NCBI GenBank assembly: GCA_027019605.1
Contig: JALUWJ010000043.1
Span: forward strand, 31,281-95,280
Length of the DNA: 64,000 nt
Source of the DNA: Henriciella sp.
Lineage (GTDB): Bacteria; Pseudomonadota; Alphaproteobacteria; Caulobacterales; Hyphomonadaceae
Reading direction: 5' to 3'
The notes below the pieces were generated by a model. It did not search any database. It had not been told where the DNA came from and worked only from the letters and a program-made list of their open reading frames with translations. A program made the translations under genes and the position numbers. This document shows, in pieces, positions 52,909-60,325 of this stretch (position 1 is its first letter; each line of letters opens with the position of its first letter).

Positions 52909-54090
52909 ATGTTCCTCAACTTCTTTAACGAACTTCGCGCCGCCAAAGTCCCGGTGACTTTGAAAGAGTATCTGGCGCTGATGGAAGCCATGGATAAGGG
53001 CGTGATCGATCGTGACGTGGAGGACTTTTACTACCTAGCACGCGCCGCTCTGGTGAAAGATGAGCGCAATATCGACAAGTTCGACAAAGTGTTCGGCCAT
53101 GTCTTCAAAGGCCTGGATAGCCTGGGAGATGCGGTCGAGGCGCAAGACCTTCCTGAGGAATGGTTGCGCAAGATGACCGAAAAGTTCCTGACCCCGGAAG
53201 AGATGGCAGAGATCGAATCCATGGGCGGTTTTGAAAAGCTTATGGAAACGCTGAAAAAGCGGCTCGAAGAACAGAAGAAACGCCATGAAGGCGGAAATAA
53301 GTGGATCGGCACAGGCGGAACCTCTCCATTTGGCGCCAATGGCTACAATCCTGAAGGCATCCGGATTGGCCAGGACAAGTCACGCCACCGCCGCGCCACC
53401 AAAGTCTGGGATAAGCGCGAGTTCAAAAACTATGATGACAGCGTTGAACTTGGCACGCGAAACATCAAGGTCGCGCTGAAGCGCTTGCGCAAATGGGCTC
53501 GCAATGGCGCACCTGACGAGCTCGACCTTGATGCCACGATCAAGAACACTGCGCGCCAAGGCTATCTCGATATCGAAATGCGCCCGGAGCGCCGCAACAC
53601 GGTGTCTGTCCTGCTGCTGATGGATGTTGGCGGTTCGATGGATCCGCACGTGAAGGTCATGGAAGAGCTGTTCTCCGCCGCCCGGGCTGAGATCAAAAAC
53701 CTCGAATATTATTACTTCCACAACTGCCCCTATGAAGGCCTCTGGAAAGACAATCGCCGCCGCCGCAATGACGTCATCCCAACCTGGGACGTGCTGCACA
53801 AATATCCGAGTGAGTACAAAGTCATCGTCGTTGGCGACGCAACGATGAGCCCATACGAAATCACTTATGCTGGCGGCTCGGTTGAGCATTGGAACGAAGA
53901 ACCAGGCGGCCTCTGGATTCAGAGATTTGTCGAACAGTTCCCGAATTTCGCCTGGCTCAATCCGGTTAAATCCGGCGCCTGGGAATATACCGGATCGATC
54001 CAATTGATCCGCGAATTGATCGGTCCAGATCGGATGTTCGAGATGACGCTCGAAGGCCTGGACGGCGCGATGAAAGAGCTGGGCCGCTAA
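52909..54090 (+). CDS. CoxE-like VWA-domain protein
   Basis: The 393-aa protein has an N-terminal helical domain (FLNFFNELRAAKVPVTLKEYL in part) and a charged middle, including an Arg/Lys/Glu-rich stretch and GGTSPFGANGYNPEG. The VWA domain of the CoxE type follows (about 220-390), with LLLMDVGGSMDPHV at the metal site, where the usual DxSxS reads DVGGS. CoxE/YehP-type proteins normally work with a MoxR AAA+ ATPase, but no moxR is adjacent in the window. The ATG follows CAGGAGTGCCC. A hairpin follows the stop. Confidence 0.9.
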   Translation: MFLNFFNELRAAKVPVTLKEYLALMEAMDKGVIDRDVEDFYYLARAALVKDERNIDKFDKVFGHVFKGLDSLGDAVEAQDLPEEWLRKMTEKFLTPEEMAEIESMGGFEKLMETLKKRLEEQKKRHEGGNKWIGTGGTSPFGANGYNPEGIRIGQDKSRHRRATKVWDKREFKNYDDSVELGTRNIKVALKRLRKWARNGAPDELDLDATIKNTARQGYLDIEMRPERRNTVSVLLLMDVGGSMDPHVKVMEELFSAARAEIKNLEYYYFHNCPYEGLWKDNRRRRNDVIPTWDVLHKYPSEYKVIVVGDATMSPYEITYAGGSVEHWNEEPGGLWIQRFVEQFPNFAWLNPVKSGAWEYTGSIQLIRELIGPDRMFEMTLEGLDGAMKELGR

Positions 54091-54127
54091 GCCCGCCCTA
54101 CTCAATATTTGCAAATTGCAACATTAA

Positions 54128-54168
54128 AAAGCCCGCCAGCACACAAAGGGGAATGGCTGACGGGCTTT
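54128..54168. terminator. Strong hairpin after the CoxE-like gene
   Basis: AAAGCCCGCCAG (54128-54139) faces CTGACGGGCTTT (54157-54168), a 12-bp stem with one mismatch and a 17-base loop, 38 bases after the stop. The T-run (TTTTT) lies on the minus-strand side, so it may act in both directions. The rest of the 264-base gap shows nothing else convincing. Confidence 0.6.
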
Positions 54169-54354
54169 AGACATCTACGCTGTGTGGGTACGTGCGATGT
54201 CATTATGACGTATTCGTCACCATCCTACGTATGCCGATGAGCATCGGGGAGAAATAGTCAAAATTTAGTACAAATTTCTGCGCATCGCCGCTCTTGCGAG
54301 ATTTTGAAACTTGTCGTTGAGTAACTACGAGGACCTAGGGCGGTAAAAGTCAGA

Positions 54355-55977
54355 GTGGCAGACCAGCGCGAACACACTGAAATTATTGAGAAATCCCGAG
54401 CAGAAGCAGCGCTCGCTCTGCTCCGGTCCCTGGCCCGTGCCGGCGAAGACCCCGAAAAATTCGCGCAAGCTTGCCGGGATTGGGCGCGCCTGTCAGATGA
54501 TGTCGAAAGCCTGCCTGAGTTTCGGTCTGTCCTATCGATGCTGACGGCCGAACCGAATGATATCGAGGCAATACCAGTCCGCTGGCCCAGTGAAGCCCCT
54601 TCTCCGGCCGATACATTCACGCTCGATGCGAAGGGCAAAATTTCAAGCGTGCCAAAAGATCTCGGCGCGCAACTGGACTTGAAGATTGGCGACCTGCTGC
54701 ACCCATCTCTGCGCCCCGGAAGCACGCCAGACATATCCATGTCCGGATTGCTGATCGAACGCCCCGATAAATCAGGGATCTCTCGGCAGATTAAAGTCTA
54801 TCCTAAACTGACCGACGGCATGTTGGCTGGCTATACCGGCCAGGTCTTTCTGTATCGTTTGTCAGACGCCGTCCGCACCCATCTCACCCGCCAATTTGGA
54901 CTTACCACAAGCGAGTTAGAGATTCTGGAGCTCGTTCTACGGCGCCACCGGCTTGAACAGGTTGCAGACCTGCGCGGGATTAAGCTCAACACGGTTCGAA
55001 CACATGTCGCGCGACTGAACAGCAAGCTTCAATGCAACAGCCTCACCGAAACCATCGCGATGACGGTGGAAATCTCGCAAGCTTTGGACCTGCGCTCCGA
55101 GCCGCCGCATGTCCTCGTGGCAGAGGATGAAAATGCCTCGCGCCGCATTTCTCTGCCGAATGATGATCAATGCGTCGAATATCGCCGCTTCGGCGCTGCC
55201 CATGGCCGTCCAGTGCTCATTCTACACTCGTTAGAATATGGCTATCTACCATCAGAGGAGATGATTGCGGCAGCGCGTAAACATGGGCTCAATCTGATCT
55301 TCCCGCTGCGCCCGGGATTTGGCGGCACGACCGCAACCGGCTCAACGGAAGCCGCCGCGAAGATGCTCAGCGAATTTATTCGCGTCCTTGATCTGGAAGA
55401 CCTCATCCTGGTCGGGCAATCGACATCAGCGCCGCTGGCCTTAGAGATCCAAACCCTCACCCCGCGCATCGCGAAAACCGTATTGATCAATTACGGGCTC
55501 GACGTCACCGACAAACTGTCCGCGATCCAGCCGAAATGGCTCAGCGGTCTGCTGCGAATGGGGCTCAGCTCACGGGCCGGTTTTGCATTTGGTGCCAGGT
55601 CTCTCCGCTCTATCAGCGAGACCTTCGGCGGCATCCGCTTCTATCGCATGATGTACCGTAACCAGCCCAGCGATCTGGCATATTTGGAGACCCATACGCG
55701 GTCCTTCCAGCTCATATCGGACTATTTGTACGGCGCTAATCTGATCCATACACGCCTGGACCTTGAAACGGCTTTTCTGGACAATCCAAGGGCGGCCGAG
55801 CTGTTATCACAAGTGTCGCCGCTCACGGTCTTGAACAGCGCCGATCAACAGGGCGTCGGCCCAGAAGCCTCTCGCGCGGCCGCAAAACGTTTGGGGCTCG
55901 ATTTCAAAGCGATCGAGCACCCCGGTAGAAACTGGATGTTTCAGCACCCGGAGACGCTCTTCAAAGAAATCATCTAG
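54355..55977 (+). CDS. LuxR-type HTH protein fused to an alpha/beta hydrolase
   Basis: The 540-aa protein has an N-terminal helical region, a PAS-like part (about 85-165; FTLDAKGKISSVPKDLGAQL in part), a LuxR/GerE HTH (about 178-235; LTTSELEILELVL, RGIKLNTVRTHVARLNSKLQ) and a C-terminal alpha/beta hydrolase (about 265-540). In the hydrolase, VLILHSLEYGY, the PLRPGFGGT loop, and the elbow LVGQSTSAPLALEIQ give Ser as nucleophile. A C-terminal His (IEHPGRNWMFQHPE) is plausible. The start is GTG at 54355. It may sense a hydrolysable or bound small molecule; this is inference. No adjacent target gene is obvious. Confidence 0.85.
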   Translation: MADQREHTEIIEKSRAEAALALLRSLARAGEDPEKFAQACRDWARLSDDVESLPEFRSVLSMLTAEPNDIEAIPVRWPSEAPSPADTFTLDAKGKISSVPKDLGAQLDLKIGDLLHPSLRPGSTPDISMSGLLIERPDKSGISRQIKVYPKLTDGMLAGYTGQVFLYRLSDAVRTHLTRQFGLTTSELEILELVLRRHRLEQVADLRGIKLNTVRTHVARLNSKLQCNSLTETIAMTVEISQALDLRSEPPHVLVAEDENASRRISLPNDDQCVEYRRFGAAHGRPVLILHSLEYGYLPSEEMIAAARKHGLNLIFPLRPGFGGTTATGSTEAAAKMLSEFIRVLDLEDLILVGQSTSAPLALEIQTLTPRIAKTVLINYGLDVTDKLSAIQPKWLSGLLRMGLSSRAGFAFGARSLRSISETFGGIRFYRMMYRNQPSDLAYLETHTRSFQLISDYLYGANLIHTRLDLETAFLDNPRAAELLSQVSPLTVLNSADQQGVGPEASRAAAKRLGLDFKAIEHPGRNWMFQHPETLFKEII

Positions 55978-56069
55978 TCTCAGCAAGACAGGCGTCGCCG
56001 GATCTGATCTGACGCGCTCTCGCACGGGCACCCCTTCTCAGATGATACCGGCGCGATACATTGAAACAC

Positions 56070-57260
56070 ATGGACCTTTCACCGAACACCGCCCTTGAGC
56101 CGTTTCGCGCCGATGTGCGCAAATTCTTCGAAACTGAGTATCCGCAGGACATCCGCGCGAAAGTCGCGACGGGGGCGAGCCTGACCACGGCTGAAGTCCG
56201 AAAGTCGGAAATGGCGCTTGGGTCAAAAGGCTGGCTCGCCAGCGCCTGGCCGAAAGAGCATGGCGGTCCCGGCTGGAGTCTAGAAGAGCAATATATTTTC
56301 GACGAGGAACTCGAACGCGCCGGCGTTCCAACCGTGACGCCAATGGGCGTGATCTATGTCGGGCCAATTATCTACACGTTCGGTTCGGACGCGCAGAAGG
56401 AAAAATGGCTTCCAGGCACGCGCGACGGGTCACTCGGTTGGGCGCAGGGCTATAGTGAACCAGACAGCGGGTCAGACCTCGCCTCACTGCAATTCTCCGC
56501 CAAGCGCGAGGGTGATGAATATGTGCTCAATGGCACGAAAATCTGGACCAGCGCGGCCCAGCATGCCGATTGGATCTTCCTGCTGGCGCGCACCTCTAAG
56601 GAAGAGAAGAAACAGCTCGGCATCAGCTTTATCTGCTGCGAGATGGATCGCCCTGGCGTGACGCTACAACCGATTATTACGATCGACGGCAAACACGTCC
56701 TGAACATGGTGATTTTCGAGAATGTCCGTGTTCCAGCGGATTATTTGATCGGTGAGGAAGGCAAAGGCTGGACCTATTCGCAATATTTGCTGGGCTTTGA
56801 GCGCACGTCCTATGCCCGCATTGGCGGCAAGCGCAAACAGCTCAGCAATATCCGCGCGCTGGCAACAGCAGAGCCGACGGGCGGCAACACACGCCTGATT
56901 GATGACGAGGCATTTGCGCGGCAATTGACCGATGCCGACATGGCCGTGGATGGTTTGGAAATGACCGTTCTGCGCGTGCTGTCAGCTGTGAAGGATGGCG
57001 GCAGCCCGGGGAAGGAAGCGTCCATCATCAAGATCCTCGCTACTGAAACAGCGCAGCAGATCACGACGCTCTATTTGAACGTCGCCGCAGCGCATGGAAT
57101 GCGAAAGTTTGAGGACAGTGTCAGCCCGGATTGGACGGGACACTCTGAATACGCAGCCTCAGGCGTCTCAACTTACTTTGGCGCCCGTGCACAGAGCATC
57201 TATGGCGGCACGAATGAGATCCAAAAGAACATCATCGCAAAGCGTGTTCTCGGGCTCTAA
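56070..57260 (+). CDS. Acyl-CoA dehydrogenase family protein
   Basis: The 396-aa flavoenzyme has the ACAD fold: an N-terminal helical domain (EPFRADVRKFFETEYP), GWAQGYSEPDSGSDLASLQ and WTSAAQHADWIFLLART for FAD and substrate, LLGFERTSYARIGG, and the C-terminal FGARAQSIYGGTNEIQKNIIAKRVLGL in pieces (IYGGTNEIQKNI is the family hallmark). It oxidises an acyl-CoA in fatty-acid, branched-chain or aromatic degradation; which one cannot be told. The start is ATG 56070 or TTG 56061. It stands alone, with no etf or thiolase beside it. Confidence 0.92.
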   Translation: MDLSPNTALEPFRADVRKFFETEYPQDIRAKVATGASLTTAEVRKSEMALGSKGWLASAWPKEHGGPGWSLEEQYIFDEELERAGVPTVTPMGVIYVGPIIYTFGSDAQKEKWLPGTRDGSLGWAQGYSEPDSGSDLASLQFSAKREGDEYVLNGTKIWTSAAQHADWIFLLARTSKEEKKQLGISFICCEMDRPGVTLQPIITIDGKHVLNMVIFENVRVPADYLIGEEGKGWTYSQYLLGFERTSYARIGGKRKQLSNIRALATAEPTGGNTRLIDDEAFARQLTDADMAVDGLEMTVLRVLSAVKDGGSPGKEASIIKILATETAQQITTLYLNVAAAHGMRKFEDSVSPDWTGHSEYAASGVSTYFGARAQSIYGGTNEIQKNIIAKRVLGL

Positions 57261-57325
57261 TCCTCCCATTCTGAAACAATCTTTCTATTTGGAGCGATAA
57301 ATCGCCCATATGAAGGACATATTCT

Positions 57326-57346
57326 CCCCTGTCTGCATGACAGGGG
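57326..57346. promoter_or_regulatory. Perfect 8-bp stem-loop in the gap before the TonB receptor
   Basis: CCCCTGTC (57326-57333), loop TGCAT, GACAGGGG (57339-57346), 66 bases after the acyl-CoA dehydrogenase stop. No T-run follows. It could end that transcript or act in the receptor leader. A TTGACA at 57434-57439 is a possible -35 element, but no good -10 follows. AAGGA lies before the receptor ATG. Confidence 0.4.
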
Positions 57347-57523
57347 GAAGAATAACCTGTTCCATTTTTGCAACTAGATCGAACGGAAATCACTCAAAAC
57401 GGTCCGAATCCGGACGTGTTGAGCGTAAACTATTTGACACAGAAGGCGTTCGTTCGAAGTTGATTTTGTCTCGAGAAGCAAGGTTAGGCGAGACACTAAG
57501 AAAACTAATAATAAGGAAAAAGC

Positions 57524-60250
57524 ATGGGCAAGGTTAGAACGCGCAACAAAATCATGTGTAGCGCGGCACTAAGTTGGGCCTTGGTAGCATTTGCGCCAAC
57601 GGCTCTCGCACAAGATGCAAATTCATCGGAGGACGCAGCAGGCGAAGACCTGGAGCTGGACACAATCGTCTCAATCGGATCGCGGGTTCCATCCCGTTCC
57701 GCACTTGATACGCCAGCGCCCGTCGACGTTTTGCCGGGTGATGAATTTGTAAACCAAGGCACCAATGATATTTCGGACATTCTCCGGACGGCGGTTCCAT
57801 CTTACAATGTCAACACACAGCCGATCTCGGATGCAGCGACAGTTATTCGTCCTGCAAACGTGCGCGGCCTGTCGCCGGATAACACGCTGGTTCTTTTGAA
57901 CGGTAAGCGCCGTCACCGCGGCTCAGTCATTTCCTTCCTGGGCGGTGGTATTGCGGATGGTGCGCAAGGCGCCGATGTCAGCACAATCCCTTCCTTGGCG
58001 CTGAGCCGGGTTGAAATCCTGCGTGACGGTGCGTCGTCACAATACGGATCTGACGCGATTGCAGGCGTGATCAACTTCCAACTGCGTGAAGATAGCAGCG
58101 GCGGCACCGTCGAAGCGGTTTATGGCTCCACCTATGATGGTGACGGCGACAATTACCGCATCGCGGGGAATATTGGTCTGCCACTGACTGAGCGCGGCTT
58201 CATCAATATTACGGGCGAATATTCCGACACTGACGGGACTGTACGCTCAATCGTTCGCGGCGATGTTGAAGCGTTGATCGCGGCAGGTAACACAGCTGTC
58301 GCAGATTTCCGCACCATCAACACCTATACCGATGAAGTGCCTCAATATTGGGGTCAGCCTGACGTCAAAGATAATTTCAAGCTGTTCGTCAATTCAGGCA
58401 TCGAGGTGGGCGAGAACACTGAGATCTATGCGTTCGGTAACTATGCAGAACGGACCGCGGAAGGCGGCTTCTTCTATCGGAACCCAACCAATCGCGGCGG
58501 CGTCTATCGCGGCCCGACCGTTGACCCACTAACCGGCCTTGCAGATCCGGACGGCGTTGCATCGATCCTGGTCGGTGATCTTGACGGTGTTGGAACTGGC
58601 GGCGCTTGCCCAGCCGGTATCCCGCTGACACAGGGCGGCGGTCTGATCGCAGACCCAACCATCCTTGCTCAGGTCACAGCTGATCCGAACTGTTTCTCAT
58701 TCGTAGAAACAATCCCAAGCGGCTTTGTTCCACGCTTCGGTGGAGACAATACCGACTACTCTATCGCAGGCGGCGTTCGCGGCGTTTTCGATATTGGCTC
58801 TGGTCTGAATTATGATTTCAGCATCGTGCATGGATCTAGCGAAACTGAATTCTTCATCCGCAACACAATCAACGCGTCTCTCGGACCGAACACACCACGC
58901 GACTTTGTTCCAGGTGCGTATCAGCAAACCGAGACCGTTTACGACGCCGATTTCAGCTATGCACTGCCAGTTGATGGTCTCGCATCTGATCTGAACGTTG
59001 CGTTCGGTGCTCAGTACCGCGAAGAAGAGTTCGAAATCACCCAAGGTGATCCGGCCTCATTCGCGCTTGGGCCACTCGCTGATCAGGGCTTCTCTTCAAG
59101 CTCAAACGGCTTCGGTGGCTTCACCGCATCAAGCACGAACTCGCAAGAAAGCTATGCGTTCTATGTCGACCTGGAAGCCGATATTACCGATCGCTTCACC
59201 ATGCAGGGCGCGGTACGTTTCGAAGACTATGACGCCTTCGGTAGCACCACCGATTACAAGATCGGCGCTCTGTTCCGTGTGACAGATGAGTTCCGTCTTC
59301 GTGGTACCGTTTCAACCGGCTTCCACGCGCCAACCGCGGGACAAGCAAACGTCACCAACGTGACCACGCAGAACGTGAATGGTGTCTTGGTTGACCAAGG
59401 CACGCTGCCACTGTCGTCTGCCGCCGGTCAGCTTGCTGCGGACTTCGTTGAGGCCCGCGATGGTGGACGTCCTTCACTCGGTACCGAATCTGCCCAGAAC
59501 TTCACGTTCGGTGCAGCGTTCGATGCTGGCCCAATGACTTGGACCGTCGACTATTTCAACATCGCTGTTGAAGATCGGATCGCTTTGTCTGCGAACGTCA
59601 ACTTCCTGGATGCCCTGGACTTTGTCGGAACGCAAAACGGTCTTGGACCTTTCACAACTGTTAGCGACGGCCTGACACAACTGGGCGCAGCTGGCGTCAT
59701 CGATCGCAACGCGTTTGTTGGCTTCGAAGACCTGAACCAGTTCCGCTACTTCTCAAATAGCTTCGATACCACCACACAAGGGGTCGAAGTCGTTGGGACA
59801 TTGCCACTGGAGCTGACCCAAACAGGCGACTCTGACGTGTCACTCTCATTCGCTTATATCGACACGGAAGTGGATGATCGTGGTACGATTAACCCGATCA
59901 GCGAAGGCCGTGTTGCTGCGCTTGAAGAGTCTCTGCCAGAGCTGAAAGGCTCTCTGACTTTCGCTCACACTGAAAACAAGTGGCGTGTTCTGACACGCGC
60001 CAACTATTTCGGTGAGTGGGAAGACACTGGTAACGGCACCGGCACACAAGGTGCTGAGATCAATATCGACGCAGAGTTTGGTTATTCTCTAACCGACCAA
60101 GTCGAACTGATCGTCGGCGCGAACAATGTGTTCGACAACTTCCCAGACGAAAACCCGAATGCGTCTTCTCTTGGCCAGCTCTATCCGGAGTCTTCGCCAA
60201 GCGGTTTCACAGGCGGATCTTACTACGTCAAAGCACGTTACATCTGGTAA
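57524..60250 (+). CDS. TonB-dependent outer-membrane receptor
   Basis: The 908-aa protein has a signal peptide (cleaved near ALA/QDA), a plug domain (about 45-165; SRSALDTPAPVDVLPGDEF, RPANVRGLSPDNTLVLLNGKRRHRG in pieces, LRDGASSQYGSDAIAGVINF) and a beta-barrel ending in aromatic FTGGSYYVKARYIW, the outer-membrane signature. An acidic segment after the signal (DANSSEDAAGEDLELDTIV) may hold a TonB box. Its plug and barrel resemble the convergent receptor at 60.3-62.9 kb, so the two are paralogues. The ligand is unknown; siderophore, cofactor and glycan uptake are all possible. Confidence 0.95.
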   Translation: MGKVRTRNKIMCSAALSWALVAFAPTALAQDANSSEDAAGEDLELDTIVSIGSRVPSRSALDTPAPVDVLPGDEFVNQGTNDISDILRTAVPSYNVNTQPISDAATVIRPANVRGLSPDNTLVLLNGKRRHRGSVISFLGGGIADGAQGADVSTIPSLALSRVEILRDGASSQYGSDAIAGVINFQLREDSSGGTVEAVYGSTYDGDGDNYRIAGNIGLPLTERGFINITGEYSDTDGTVRSIVRGDVEALIAAGNTAVADFRTINTYTDEVPQYWGQPDVKDNFKLFVNSGIEVGENTEIYAFGNYAERTAEGGFFYRNPTNRGGVYRGPTVDPLTGLADPDGVASILVGDLDGVGTGGACPAGIPLTQGGGLIADPTILAQVTADPNCFSFVETIPSGFVPRFGGDNTDYSIAGGVRGVFDIGSGLNYDFSIVHGSSETEFFIRNTINASLGPNTPRDFVPGAYQQTETVYDADFSYALPVDGLASDLNVAFGAQYREEEFEITQGDPASFALGPLADQGFSSSSNGFGGFTASSTNSQESYAFYVDLEADITDRFTMQGAVRFEDYDAFGSTTDYKIGALFRVTDEFRLRGTVSTGFHAPTAGQANVTNVTTQNVNGVLVDQGTLPLSSAAGQLAADFVEARDGGRPSLGTESAQNFTFGAAFDAGPMTWTVDYFNIAVEDRIALSANVNFLDALDFVGTQNGLGPFTTVSDGLTQLGAAGVIDRNAFVGFEDLNQFRYFSNSFDTTTQGVEVVGTLPLELTQTGDSDVSLSFAYIDTEVDDRGTINPISEGRVAALEESLPELKGSLTFAHTENKWRVLTRANYFGEWEDTGNGTGTQGAEINIDAEFGYSLTDQVELIVGANNVFDNFPDENPNASSLGQLYPESSPSGFTGGSYYVKARYIW

Positions 60251-60270
60251 TTTGCCACCCCCTCCAAACA

Positions 60271-60306
60271 AACAAGCCGCTCCAATCGGAGCGGCTTGTT
60301 CTTTTT
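60271..60306 (+). terminator. Rho-independent terminator between convergent TonB receptors
   Basis: A perfect 13-bp stem AACAAGCCGCTCC (60271-60283) / GGAGCGGCTTGTT (60288-60300) with loop AATC is followed by CTTTTT. It is the strongest terminator in the window and probably serves both converging genes. Confidence 0.93.
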
Positions 60307-60325
60307 GATAGAAGAGACTTTGGGT

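Noticed and set aside
54128..54168. Small RNA or mobile-element end at the hairpin after the CoxE-like gene
   Set aside because: No duplicated flanks, no second copy in the window, and a simple terminator explains it.
8..56058. Near-identical 18-base strings GATGATACC(A/G)GCGCGATA at about 8-25 and 56041-56058
   Set aside because: The first is within the coding GGDEF-EAL gene; the second is a single short match in a gap with no further flanking similarity.
57310..57537. 75-codon plus-strand frame before the TonB receptor
   Set aside because: No ribosome site, runs into the receptor start in another frame, and contains the hairpin; more likely leader DNA.
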